A DNA stretch of 32,364 nt from contig DCTX01000093.1 of assembly GCA_002329325.1 (NCBI GenBank), positions 37,746-70,109 of the forward strand, in the 5' to 3' direction. The position numbers and the translations under genes are program-made. The DNA comes from Anaerolineales bacterium UBA1429. Its GTDB lineage: Bacteria > Chloroflexota > Anaerolineae > UBA1429. The notes under the pieces are model-generated. The model worked only from the letters and a program-made list of their open reading frames with translations, was not told the DNA's origin and did no database searches. Positions 22,916 through 30,972 of the stretch are shown here, in pieces (the stretch's first letter is position 1; each line of letters begins with the position of its first letter).

Positions 22916-24934
22916 TCAGCGGACGGGCCCCTCTGCGCGCCCGTCGCTGCCAAGGCGCGGCCGGCCGACGGCCTGGGCGTGGATGCGCGATTGCACGTAT
23001 ACCTGGCCCCCATAGCTATCGGAGACGGGCGCATGGCTATGCTGCTCCTGAAGGTCCACCCGCGCCGTCCAGGCCCCGGCATCCTGGGCCATGCTGCGGG
23101 CCAGATGCTCTGCCTGGGCCCGCCCATAGGCCAGGGCATCGGGCAGCTCGGCGAAGGTGCGGCTGCCGGCCGGCAGGTGGACGCGGTAGCCAACCTCGTT
23201 CTCCTGGGGCAACACCAACGCCTGCACCCGTGCCACAACGCTGCCGACCACCGCCCCCAGGGCGTTGGCCACGCTGGAGTAGGGGGGGACGTCGAGCCGC
23301 GCGCCCAGCAGCTCGGCCACGCGGGGGAAGTAGGTCGCGGCAGGGGCGCCCAGGCCCACCAGCAGGGGGGTCACCTGCGGTCGAAAGCTCAAGCGGCGGC
23401 CATCCTGGCCGTCGTCGGCGTTCACCAGGCGCGCGAGGGCCCCTGGCGACAACGCCTCCGCCGACCCGTTGCCATCCTGCAGCCAGAGCTTGTGCATGAT
23501 CTCCTGGGCGATGCGGGCGCTGGTCTGCGCCACGATCTCGCGGCAGAGCGCCTCGGGCGAGAGGGCCACGGCGCGGGCCATCACCGTCGCCGCGTGCTGG
23601 GCAGCCGCGCGGCTCCAGACGACATAGTGCCCCAGCACGTGAGCCGCGTCGGTGGGCGTGAACGCCGCCCGAATCACGATGCCCTGGCGCTCCAGCCGCG
23701 CCAGATAGCGCTCGTAGAGCCTGGGGTAGCGCATCAGTTCGCGCACCGCGGCCATGGCCAGGGGTCCTCGGCGCAACGCGGCGTACAGCTCTGCCTCGAA
23801 GGGCGGATGCTCGCCGTCGCTCAGGGCCAGATCCCGCTGCAACACCAGGAACTCGACATCCTCAGCCTCGGCGGTGGGTCGCTGCGCCAGGTCTGCCAGG
23901 GCAGCGCTCACCTGGGGGTAGCGCTGGGCCAGCAGGCACAGGGGCAGCGCGCGCTGGGGGCCGATGGCCCACGCGCCTCCCGCGAGGCGTACATGGCTGT
24001 CGCCGCCGAGCCCCACCGTATGCACGTCGATCGCCTCGATCATAGTGCGCCACGCCCCGACCTGGGCGCCGTGGGTATTCAACACCGGCTGGCCGTCCTC
24101 CACCAGGGCGATGTCGGTTGTGGTGCCGCCCATGTCCGCCGCGACGATGCTGCCGGAACCCGCCAGGTGGCAGGCGCCAACGATGCTCGCCGCCGGGCCG
24201 GAGAGGATGGTCTCGATCGGCTTGCGCGCCGCCACCCCTGCCTCGATGAGGGAGCCGTCGCCCTTGACGAGCATCAGCGGCGCGGTGATGCCGGCCTCCG
24301 CCATGGCGCCCTGCATCGCGCGAACCAGCTCCTGGAGCAGGGGGATCAGGCTGGCGTTGAGGACCACGGTGGTGGCCCGGCGCACGGCGTCAAGCTGTTG
24401 GGTCAGCTCGTGGCCGCAGGTGCTGGGCAAGTCGGTGAGCTCGCGCACCAGCCCCTGCACCGCCAGCTCGTGGGCCGGATTGCGGGTGGCAAAGTAGCCC
24501 GAGATGGCAAAGGCGCCCACGTAGGGCGCGTGGGCCAGGATCTCGCGCCGGGCGGCCTCCATGTCCAGCGGCGCGCGCTCCTCGCCATCCATGGTGTGCC
24601 CGCCGGCGATCAGGGCGTATCTCTCGCCGCCCAGCAGGCTGCCGACGGCGGCCCCCGGGCGCACGGCCTGCTCGTAGCCGATGAGCAGCGCGCAGACGGG
24701 GGCGCCGCGACCCTCGACGATGGCGTTGGTCGCCAGCGTCGTCGAGAGGGAGACCAGCTGGATCTCCTGGTCCGCATGGGCCAGGACAGTCTGCAGCGCC
24801 TCTCGGATGCCGATGATCAGGTCGTGCTTGGTGGTCAGGGCTTTGGCAGTCGCCAGGATGGCGCCCGTCTCATAGTCGATCAGCACGGCATCGGTGTAGG
24901 TGCCGCCTGCGTCAATGCCGATGGCGAGGTTCAT
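22916..24934 (-). CDS. Hydantoinase/oxoprolinase family protein (HyuA-like)
   Basis: A 672-residue protein of the HyuA/ATP-dependent hydantoinase and 5-oxoprolinase family. The N-terminal ASKHA-type phosphate loop is IDAGGTYTDAV (7-17), then STTLATNAIVEG (64-75), the central SGPAAS (245-250) and the second phosphate motif ADMGGTTTDIALV (266-278). Family members hydrolyse five-membered lactam rings with ATP, or carboxylate ketones. It is normally paired with a HyuB subunit, but none is next to it, so the substrate is open. It begins 42 bases after the binding-lipoprotein stop on the same strand, and its ribosome site is weak. The stop is only 46 bases from the promoter of the partner-switch operon, with no clear terminator between. 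Confidence 0.87.
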   Translation of the reverse strand: MNLAIGIDAGGTYTDAVLIDYETGAILATAKALTTKHDLIIGIREALQTVLAHADQEIQLVSLSTTLATNAIVEGRGAPVCALLIGYEQAVRPGAAVGSLLGGERYALIAGGHTMDGEERAPLDMEAARREILAHAPYVGAFAISGYFATRNPAHELAVQGLVRELTDLPSTCGHELTQQLDAVRRATTVVLNASLIPLLQELVRAMQGAMAEAGITAPLMLVKGDGSLIEAGVAARKPIETILSGPAASIVGACHLAGSGSIVAADMGGTTTDIALVEDGQPVLNTHGAQVGAWRTMIEAIDVHTVGLGGDSHVRLAGGAWAIGPQRALPLCLLAQRYPQVSAALADLAQRPTAEAEDVEFLVLQRDLALSDGEHPPFEAELYAALRRGPLAMAAVRELMRYPRLYERYLARLERQGIVIRAAFTPTDAAHVLGHYVVWSRAAAQHAATVMARAVALSPEALCREIVAQTSARIAQEIMHKLWLQDGNGSAEALSPGALARLVNADDGQDGRRLSFRPQVTPLLVGLGAPAATYFPRVAELLGARLDVPPYSSVANALGAVVGSVVARVQALVLPQENEVGYRVHLPAGSRTFAELPDALAYGRAQAEHLARSMAQDAGAWTARVDLQEQHSHAPVSDSYGGQVYVQSRIHAQAVGRPRLGSDGRAEGPVR

Positions 24935-24976
24935 GGCGCCGGGTCTTTCTGCATGTTCGATGCTCCCTATGGGCCG

Positions 24977-25930
24977 CTAGCGTCGGCCGATCAGCTCGGT
25001 ACTCTGAAGGAACTGGCGCGCCAGTCTCTCGGCGCGCTCGTTGCCCGCCGTCAGCTCCCGTTCCATGGCTGCCAGGCTCCCGGCGTCCAGCTCCCCGGTC
25101 AGCTCGGCCAGCACGCGCTCCAGCTCGGGATAGGCGTTGGCCACCGAGGCGTGTATGGTGGGCGCCAGGCTGGACGCGGAAAAGAACCCCAGGGAGTCGC
25201 GCAGGGTCACCAGCTCCCCGCCGTAGAGGGCGACGTCCTTGGTGTAGCCCAGGGCCGCGCCGCACTGGCCCTCGAGCAACCCCTGGTAGGCCTCATCGGG
25301 AGAGGTCAAGTGCACGGAGGCCGTCTGGAAGCGAAAGCCGTACACGTTCTCCATGCCGCGGATGCCCCAGGGCGAGGTGTACAGCTCCTCCGGGACGCAG
25401 AGCACCATGTCGGGCTCAAAGCGGCGGACGTGCTGCGCCAGGTCGGCGATGCTGGCCAGGCTGTAATCGGCGGCCGCCTGGTCGGCGATGACGAGGCCAA
25501 TGCGCGCCGACCATTCGCAGGGGGCCAGCCAGACGATGCCCTTGGGATAGTCCTCCTCGCGCACGCGCCGGTACAGCTCGGCCTCGTTCGATACGGGCAG
25601 GTCGTGGTTGAGATAGGTGTGCCAGGCGCTGCCCGTCTCCTGCCACACCAGGCCCACGTTGCCGGCCTCCAGCGCGCGACGGGTCATCCACTCGGCGTGC
25701 AGGCCCGTCTCGATCCGAATGCTGTATCCCCGGTCGCGCAGGAACTGGGCCGTGAGCTGCGCCAGGATCTGCTGCTCGGCGCGCCCATCGGCCGCGAGGA
25801 CGATGGTTGGGCCAGGCCGGGCAGCGCGCCCGCTGCAGCCGCCGACGGCCAGGGCGACCAACACGAGGCAGAGCAGGGCCCGCAGGAGCCCGCCCAGGCG
25901 AACGGCCTGGCTAGCGCGAAAACTCGACAT
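24977..25930 (-). CDS. Glycine betaine/choline-type (OpuAC) substrate-binding lipoprotein
   Basis: A 317-residue extracytoplasmic binding protein. The signal ends in a lipobox (LAVGGC, C32). The body resembles the OpuAC/ProX type II periplasmic binding fold: TIVLAADGRAEQQILAQL at the start of the mature chain, GLVWQETGSAWHTYL with the aromatic residues usual in quaternary-ammonium pockets, and SIADLAQHVRRF later. Other type II-fold ligands are possible. No permease or ATPase gene is adjacent, so it is an orphan component or works with a transporter elsewhere. ATG 25928-25930 lies inside the end of the YigZ-type gene (20-base overlap), with GGGAGG ten bases upstream. Confidence 0.82.
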   Translation of the reverse strand: MSSFRASQAVRLGGLLRALLCLVLVALAVGGCSGRAARPGPTIVLAADGRAEQQILAQLTAQFLRDRGYSIRIETGLHAEWMTRRALEAGNVGLVWQETGSAWHTYLNHDLPVSNEAELYRRVREEDYPKGIVWLAPCEWSARIGLVIADQAAADYSLASIADLAQHVRRFEPDMVLCVPEELYTSPWGIRGMENVYGFRFQTASVHLTSPDEAYQGLLEGQCGAALGYTKDVALYGGELVTLRDSLGFFSASSLAPTIHASVANAYPELERVLAELTGELDAGSLAAMERELTAGNERAERLARQFLQSTELIGRR

Positions 25931-26570
25931 AATGTCCGCCCTCCCAATGCTCAGCCAGGACGAGGCGGCCGTTGGTCAGCTCGCGCAGCAGGTCGGCCAC
26001 GGCCTCTTCCTGATCATGAGGGATGCTCAACACCAGGGTGGCCACGTCGCTAAAGCTCTCCTCCTCGATGGTGACGCCATGGCGGGGGAGCAGGTAGGTC
26101 AGATTGCCATACAGGGGGTACTCGATCGAGACGCGGGCCAGACGATGGTAGACCAGCTCGACGATGGGCAGCTCCTCGAGGGCGGCGCGGATGCAGCCGC
26201 TGTAGGCGCGCACCAGCCCGCCGGTGCCCAGCTTGATGCCGCCAAAGTAGCGGGTACCGACGGCCACGACCTCGCGCAGCTCGCGGCCCTGAAGCACGGC
26301 CAGCATGGGGCGGCCCGCCGTGCCGCCCGGCTCACCGTCATCTGATGACCCGATGAGAGCCTGGGGTCCGCCGGTGATGCAATAGGCCCAGGCATGGTGG
26401 TTCGCGTCGGGGAAGGCGCGGCGGGTGCTTTCGACAAAGGCCAGCGCCTCCTCCGGAGATCGGGCGCGGGCCACACTGCCGATGAAGACCGAGTTCTTGA
26501 CCTCTATCTCGCTCTCTGCCCGCGCCGCCGGGACGCAGTAGCGCAGATCGCGGTCCGTTGGTTCGCTCAC
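25911..26570 (-). CDS. IMPACT/YigZ family protein (UPF0029)
   Basis: A 219-residue YigZ-like protein. The family signature DDGEPGGTAGRPML is at 77-90, followed by VGTRYFGGIKLGTGGLVRAY (104-123), both characteristic. The C-terminal third is the small ferredoxin-like domain. The molecular role in bacteria is unsettled; the eukaryotic relative IMPACT affects translation control. GTG 26570 overlaps the trmI stop in a GTGA, so the two are translationally coupled, which fits a link to RNA or translation. Length is normal. Confidence 0.93.
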   Translation of the reverse strand: MSEPTDRDLRYCVPAARAESEIEVKNSVFIGSVARARSPEEALAFVESTRRAFPDANHHAWAYCITGGPQALIGSSDDGEPGGTAGRPMLAVLQGRELREVVAVGTRYFGGIKLGTGGLVRAYSGCIRAALEELPIVELVYHRLARVSIEYPLYGNLTYLLPRHGVTIEEESFSDVATLVLSIPHDQEEAVADLLRELTNGRLVLAEHWEGGHYVEFSR

Positions 26571-27409
26571 AGGGCGTCCTCCCCGGCTTCCTCGTCTTCG
26601 TCGAGGGCCGCATCCACTGGGTCGGACGCGCCTCCGGGGCGGGGGGCCACCTTGCGGGCAAAGAGCAGGTAGCCGGTGTGGCCCACCATGGTATCCTCGG
26701 GGCGCAGACGCCCCGGCACCGGCTTGTAGTGGCGCAGGAGGATCTCCAGCACCTCGATGGCCACAAAGGGCCGATGCGCCAGCTCCTCCAGGAGGATCAC
26801 GATCTGGTTCGTGGTGGGCACCAGCACGCCCAGGTGGCCACCATCGGCCAGGGCATCCATCGCCTGGGAGATATAGTCCCAGGGCTCACGGACGTCGAGG
26901 AAGAGGGCATCGGCGTCCTGGTGGACAAAGCCCTGGGCGATGTCGCGCTCGACGAACTCGACCACGCCGCCCAGGGCGACGCGCTCCAGGTTGGCGCGGG
27001 CCACCCGCAGCATCTCCGGTCGCGACTCGTACGAGTAGACCGCGCCATTGGGGTATACGGCATGGGCCAGGCCCATGGTCAGGGCGCCGCTGCCGGTGCC
27101 GGCCTCGATCACGCGCCGCCCCGCGCACACATCCAGCTTGAGCAGGATCATGCCGATCTCTTTGGGGTAGATGATCTGGGTGACGCGCTTGAGCGACATC
27201 AGCTCATCGTGGATCGAGGGCCGCATCAGATAGTAGGTCTCGTCCAGGTGAGTGACGACGGGCGCGCCATAGGGCGCACCGATCATGTCGTCATGCTCGA
27301 TGACGCCCTTGTGGGTATGGAAACGGTCGCCGCGACGGAGGTTGACAAAGAAGCGCCTGCCGCGACGCGAAAGCAACAGGATACGATCGCCTTCCTGGGC
27401 TATGGGCAC
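26567..27409 (-). CDS. trmI: tRNA (adenine-N1-)-methyltransferase, TrmI type
   Basis: A 280-residue SAM enzyme that makes 1-methyladenosine at position 58 in the tRNA T-loop. The N-terminal beta-barrel domain spans about 1-75, the RPSIHDELMSLKRVTQIIYPKE segment (64-85) is the hallmark of TrmI, and the SAM loop is VIEAGTGSGALTMGLA (100-115). The LDVREPW segment is motif IV. The C-terminal 25 residues are strongly acidic and lie beyond the usual fold. GTG 27409 is preceded by GGGGGAG; no better ATG is near. A promoter (27482-27510) and a leader hairpin (27444-27467) precede it. It heads an apparent four-gene operon. Confidence 0.93.
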   Translation of the reverse strand: MPIAQEGDRILLLSRRGRRFFVNLRRGDRFHTHKGVIEHDDMIGAPYGAPVVTHLDETYYLMRPSIHDELMSLKRVTQIIYPKEIGMILLKLDVCAGRRVIEAGTGSGALTMGLAHAVYPNGAVYSYESRPEMLRVARANLERVALGGVVEFVERDIAQGFVHQDADALFLDVREPWDYISQAMDALADGGHLGVLVPTTNQIVILLEELAHRPFVAIEVLEILLRHYKPVPGRLRPEDTMVGHTGYLLFARKVAPRPGGASDPVDAALDEDEEAGEDAL

Positions 27410-27443
27410 TGGGCTCCCCCTTGGCGAAATGCGGATACGGGGC

Positions 27444-27467
27444 CGGGCGGCCGAGGCAGGCCGCCCG
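27444..27467 (-). promoter_or_regulatory. Strong hairpin in the trmI leader
   Basis: A nine-base perfect stem (CGGGCGGCC and its complement) with a six-base loop sits between the predicted start point (near 27475) and the GTG. No T-run follows, so it does not look like a simple terminator of the upstream lipid kinase gene; a leader structure or attenuator is possible. Confidence 0.45.
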
Positions 27468-27481
27468 CAACGGTCTCGAGG

Positions 27482-27510
27482 ATTATAGGGCGACGCCCTG
27501 GCTCCCGCAA
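27482..27510 (-). promoter_or_regulatory. Promoter for the trmI operon
   Basis: Perfect TATAAT (27482-27487) and TTGCGG (27505-27510) with a 17-base spacer on the minus strand. The leader would be about 65 bases. It lies between the lipid kinase stop and trmI. Confidence 0.6.
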
Positions 27511-27565
27511 ACCTGGCGTTGCGCCGCGGGCTCTTTGTGGCCGGGCCGCACCGGTGGGGTGCGAG

Positions 27566-28480
27566 CTAGAAGCGGGCCAGCATACGCAGAGCGGCGGGGA
27601 CGATCTCGATCTGCACATGATGGGCGTGATCCACCAGGATCTCGCCATCCACGTGAAAGTACAGGGGATCCTCGGAGCGCACCTCGATGCGGTGGCCCTT
27701 GAGCGTCGAGACCGCGCGGTGGCTCAGGTGAGTGCCCCGCATGAAGCGGGGGACCAGGGCCAGCATCTCCAGGCGCGGGATGCGCTTGGCGAGGACGATG
27801 TCAAAGACGCCGTCATCAAAGAGCGCCTCAGGCGCGAGGTGAAAGGTGCCGCCCTCTCGAGGGCCGTTGCACACCACCAGCATCAGCACCTCGACGTCCT
27901 GCACCTCGCCATCAATGCTGAGCTCGACGCGGGGGGTGCGCAGCGTGAGAAAGATGGTCTTGAGGACGACGGGGAGGTAGAGGGCCATGCCCCGCAGGTG
28001 CTTGACCTTGCGGGTCTCCATGGTGACCATGCCGTCAAAGCCGATGCCGACGGCGTTGTCAAAGTAGCGGCGCACCTTGCCATCAATGGTGACGAGCCCC
28101 ACGTCCACCGTCTGGCTATGGCCGTTGGCGATGACCTCGCAGGCCTCGTGGAGATCGGTGGGGGCGCCGTTCATGACGGCGAAATCGTTGCCCGAACCTG
28201 CCGGGATGCACCCGAGGGTGGCGGTAGGGTGGCCGTTGGCGTCGGCCATGATCCCGTTGATCACCTCATGGGTGGTGCCATCGCCCCCTACGGCAACGAT
28301 GGTCTCGTATCCTTGGGCGGCAGCCACCCGGGCCAGTTCGATGGCATTGCCGACGCCGCGCGTCTGCACCAGATCAAAGGCATGTCCCAGGCGCCCCAAA
28401 CTGTGGGCGATCTCGGGGGCGATCTTGGCGCCGTAGCCTTTGCCCGCATTGGGGTTCACGATGACCAGGGTCTTGGACAT
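27566..28480 (-). CDS. Diacylglycerol/lipid kinase (DagK/YegS type)
   Basis: A 304-residue lipid kinase. The N-terminal Rossmann-like domain begins TLVIVNPNAGKG (4-14); the nucleotide motif is VAVGGDGTTHEVINGI (62-77), followed by IPAGSGNDFA (92-101), both standard for the DAG_kinase catalytic domain. Later, DVGLV and FDNAVGIGFDG and the C-terminal VDGEIL segment fit the family. It phosphorylates diacylglycerol or a related lipid, recycling lipid intermediates at the membrane. ATG 28478-28480 has AGGAG six bases upstream and gives the usual N-terminus; the frame continues upstream without such support. It lies between lexA and trmI on the same strand but appears separated from both by the lexA hairpin and the trmI promoter. 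Confidence 0.92.
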   Translation of the reverse strand: MSKTLVIVNPNAGKGYGAKIAPEIAHSLGRLGHAFDLVQTRGVGNAIELARVAAAQGYETIVAVGGDGTTHEVINGIMADANGHPTATLGCIPAGSGNDFAVMNGAPTDLHEACEVIANGHSQTVDVGLVTIDGKVRRYFDNAVGIGFDGMVTMETRKVKHLRGMALYLPVVLKTIFLTLRTPRVELSIDGEVQDVEVLMLVVCNGPREGGTFHLAPEALFDDGVFDIVLAKRIPRLEMLALVPRFMRGTHLSHRAVSTLKGHRIEVRSEDPLYFHVDGEILVDHAHHVQIEIVPAALRMLARF

Positions 28481-28556
28481 GCCGTTCTCCTGCAGTGGGG
28501 ATGTGCAACCCAGTCTACTCACGAAACCCCGAAAGGCCAAAAAGGATGCGTGCAGA

Positions 28557-28582
28557 GCGCGCGACATCCGAATGTCGCGCGC
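28557..28582 (-). terminator. Terminator after lexA
   Basis: A perfect 11-bp stem (GCGCGCGACAT and its complement) with a four-base loop, starting 36 bases past the lexA stop. On the minus strand a CCTTTTT stretch follows about ten bases later, so this is a plausible intrinsic terminator. Confidence 0.7.
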
Positions 28583-28618
28583 CGCAGGCCAGGAGAGAGC
28601 CGCCGGGAGCGGCCCGGT

Positions 28619-29305
28619 TCACGAAAGGCGCCGGATCACGCCGATGACCTTGCCCTGGATATCCAGGTTGCGCGGGTGCACATAGATGGGCTCCATGGTC
28701 GGGTTCGCGGGCTGCAGGCGCACCATCCTGCGCCCCGGCTCCCAGTAGAAACGCTTGAGGGTGGTGGCCTTCTCATCCTTGACCCAGGCGGCGACCATGT
28801 CGCCGTTCTCGGCCGTCACCTGGTGCCGCATGATGACAATGTCGCCATCGTGGATGAGGGCGTCGATCATCGAATCGCCGCGCACCTGCAGGGCATAGAC
28901 GTTGCGCGGGTTCCCCACCATGTCGCTGGAGACGCGAATGGTGTCGCCATCGGCCAACGACGCATTGGAGTCAAAGACGGGCAGCGGCTCACCGGCAGCG
29001 ATGGCGCCCAACAGGGGGATGGACAGGAATTCACTGGGATACTCGTCCTCTTCGTCCTGCGAGAGCCCCGCATGGGGGCTGCCCTCCGTCATCAGGCGCA
29101 GGCCGCGCGAGACATCCTTATCGCGGGCCAGGTAGCCTTTGCGCTCCAGGGCATTGAGGTTGTAGCTGACGACCGATGTGGAGCTGATGCCTACGCTGTC
29201 GCCGATCTCGCGGATGGTGGGCGGATACCCGAACTCGTCCGTATACTCGCGGATGACCTCCAGGATCTTGAGCTGGCGTTCCGAGAGTCTGGTTTGGCTC
29301 TCCAT
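28619..29305 (-). CDS. lexA: LexA repressor (SOS response)
   Basis: A 228-residue LexA. The N-terminal winged helix (1-72) begins LSERQLKILEVIREYTDEFGYPPTIREIG, the family signature. The self-cleavage site is A104-G105 (IAAGEPLP), with the catalytic serine S145 (GDSMIDALI) and lysine K184 (TTLKRF). Between them, at about 75-92, is an acidic linker. LexA represses DNA-damage genes until RecA filaments stimulate its cleavage. ATG 29303-29305 is preceded by AGGAG at a longish spacing; a TTG at 29341 is in frame but falls at the promoter. It controls itself through the box at 29356-29367 inside its own promoter. Confidence 0.96.
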   Translation of the reverse strand: MESQTRLSERQLKILEVIREYTDEFGYPPTIREIGDSVGISSTSVVSYNLNALERKGYLARDKDVSRGLRLMTEGSPHAGLSQDEEDEYPSEFLSIPLLGAIAAGEPLPVFDSNASLADGDTIRVSSDMVGNPRNVYALQVRGDSMIDALIHDGDIVIMRHQVTAENGDMVAAWVKDEKATTLKRFYWEPGRRMVRLQPANPTMEPIYVHPRNLDIQGKVIGVIRRLS

Positions 29306-29345
29306 CAGGACGGCTTCTCCTTTCGCGTACCTTGGCTGCAAACAT

Positions 29346-29375
29346 ATTATACTCGGAACATATGTTCTATGTCAA
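29346..29375 (-). promoter_or_regulatory. Consensus promoter of lexA
   Basis: TTGACA (29370-29375) and TATAAT (29346-29351), both perfect, with an 18-base spacer on the minus strand. The LexA box fills the spacer, so repressor binding would exclude RNA polymerase. Confidence 0.85.
29356..29367. promoter_or_regulatory. LexA-binding SOS box
   Basis: The palindrome GAACATATGTTC fits the Gram-positive-type SOS consensus GAACnnnnGTTC exactly. It lies between the -35 and -10 of lexA, the classic place for autorepression. I saw no second copy elsewhere in the window. Confidence 0.9.
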
Positions 29376-29449
29376 GTATTGCGTTCGCCTCTGCTCGATG
29401 GTGGGCCAGAGTGTGTGGGGGCGTCGTGGCGTGGAACGCCCGCCGACTG

Positions 29450-29478
29450 TTGCTTGTGCAAGGATCCTCTGCTATAAT
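29450..29478 (+). promoter_or_regulatory. Promoter of the PdtaS/PdtaR-like operon
   Basis: Perfect TATAAT (29473-29478) with TTGCTT (29450-29455) 17 bases upstream. The start point, six to nine bases past the -10, falls at 29484-29487, right at or just before the ATG at 29488, so the mRNA would be leaderless. No ribosome site exists between -10 and the ATG. Confidence 0.7.
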
Positions 29479-29487
29479 GCGCCAACA

Positions 29488-30957
29488 ATGAGTCCAGCGC
29501 CTCCAATTGCCCAAGACGACCTAACTCAAGAGGATCTGGCTTTGCTCGACAAGATCGCCGCCGATCTGCCGATCGTGGCTGATCTCTGCCGCGCCGACAT
29601 GCTCCTGTACACATGGGAGGGTAGGGGGCAGGTGGTCATCCGGGCTCAGGCGCGGCCCCACTCGTCGGCTCCGCTCTATCAGGACGATCGCGTGGGCGAT
29701 TCCGAGCCGGAGGAGGCCATCGGGGGGTTCCGCGATGTGAGGCTGCGCACCTATCGCCTCATTGCTATGGATGTGCGCGGGGCCAGCGTCGCCCGCCAGA
29801 TCCTGCCGGTGCGCAACCGCAAGGGGCGGCTGATCGCCATGCTGGCGCGAGACGCCTACTGGTTCGCCCACGAGCGACACCGGCGCCGGGCCAGAGCCTT
29901 TCAGCGGGCCCTGCTGGATTTCATGTGGATGGCGGTCCAGGGGCGGCTGCCCGAGACGGGCCAGCTCTCGCCCTTTCGTGAGCATGACGGCATCATGTAT
30001 GTGGATGCCGAAGGCCATATCCGCTACCTGAGCGGCATCTGCGCCGAGATCTATCGCGGCCTGGGCTATCGCGACAGCCTGATCGACCGCCACGTGAGCG
30101 ACCTGGAGACCACCGATAGCCAGATGGTCCAGGAGGCCATCAATGAGGGGCGGGCGCTGGAGCGTTCGGTGGAGGAGGCCGGGGGCCTCTACATCCGCAA
30201 GGTGTTGCCCATCGTCTCGCAAGAGCTCTCCTGGGTGGGGCACGCGGCCAGGTGGCTATCGCCCAGGGCCAAGCGCACCTGGCGGCAACGGGGCGCCTTT
30301 CTGCTGATCCGGGATGCGACCGAGGCCGTCAGGACCCAGCGGGAACTGGAGACCCAGATGGCCATCGTGCGCGAGGTGCATCACCGGGTCAAGAACAATC
30401 TGCAGGTGATCGCCAGCATCATGCGCATGGAGGCGCGTCGCGCCCAACTGGAAGAGACCCGCGCCGCCCTGGAGGACGGCGTGCAGCGCATCTTGAGCGT
30501 GGCGGTGGTGCACGAGTTCCTCTCGCAGCAGGCCGAGGGGACCACGATCAACCTGCGGGATGTGACGGGGCGCATCATCGCCCAGGTGCAGCAGAGCCTT
30601 CTGCCGCCCGATAAAGAGATCGAGGTATCGTTCGCCGGACCGGACATCTGGCTGCCGGCGGAGCGCGCCACCCAGTGCGCCCTCATCGTGAACGAGCTGG
30701 TGCAGAATGCCATCGAGCACGGCATGGCCGAGCGACAAGAGGGCCGCATATCCGTAGAGCTGGTGGACGAAGGCGGCAGCGTCTGCATGGTGGTGGCCGA
30801 TGATGGGCAGGGGCTGGGCGAGGGCTTTGACCTGGACACCCAGGCCAACCTGGGGCTCACCCTCGTCCGGAGCATGGTCGTGCGCGACCTGCGCGGGCGG
30901 TTTGCCATCGAGAGCACGGGCCAGGGCACGCGCGCCCTGGTGGTTTTCGACAAGTAG
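29488..30957 (+). CDS. pdtaS: PdtaS-like sensor histidine kinase (HisKA_2)
   Basis: A 489-residue cytosolic sensor kinase. The N-terminal GAF-like domain covers about 15-140, a PAS-like domain about 160-275 (FREHDGIMYVDAEGHIRYL), then the HisKA_2 phosphoacceptor EVHHRVKNNLQ (296-306, His 298 or 299) and the GHKL ATPase with N-box ELVQNAIEHG (403-412), G1 DDGQGL (438-443) and NLGLTLV (454-460). This architecture is that of PdtaS in Actinobacteria and Firmicutes/Chloroflexota. It would phosphorylate the ANTAR response regulator 15 bases downstream. ATG 29488 agrees with the promoter position; the open frame continues upstream but is outside the transcript. Confidence 0.92.
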   Translation: MSPAPPIAQDDLTQEDLALLDKIAADLPIVADLCRADMLLYTWEGRGQVVIRAQARPHSSAPLYQDDRVGDSEPEEAIGGFRDVRLRTYRLIAMDVRGASVARQILPVRNRKGRLIAMLARDAYWFAHERHRRRARAFQRALLDFMWMAVQGRLPETGQLSPFREHDGIMYVDAEGHIRYLSGICAEIYRGLGYRDSLIDRHVSDLETTDSQMVQEAINEGRALERSVEEAGGLYIRKVLPIVSQELSWVGHAARWLSPRAKRTWRQRGAFLLIRDATEAVRTQRELETQMAIVREVHHRVKNNLQVIASIMRMEARRAQLEETRAALEDGVQRILSVAVVHEFLSQQAEGTTINLRDVTGRIIAQVQQSLLPPDKEIEVSFAGPDIWLPAERATQCALIVNELVQNAIEHGMAERQEGRISVELVDEGGSVCMVVADDGQGLGEGFDLDTQANLGLTLVRSMVVRDLRGRFAIESTGQGTRALVVFDK

Positions 30958-30972
30958 ACTAGGAGGCTGACA

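Noticed and set aside
22799..26053. Very long open frame on the plus strand (over 1000 codons), and similar ones at 26558-29491, 14750-16171 and 16251-17891
   Set aside because: They lie opposite well-identified genes, have repetitive His/Gly/Gln/Ala-rich translations with no family motifs, and arise from GC-rich codon bias. They are antisense shadows.
27444..27467. Hairpin as an ANTAR-binding site
   Set aside because: The loop on the transcribed strand is TGCCTC, lacking A at position 1 and G at position 4, and there is no second paired hairpin.
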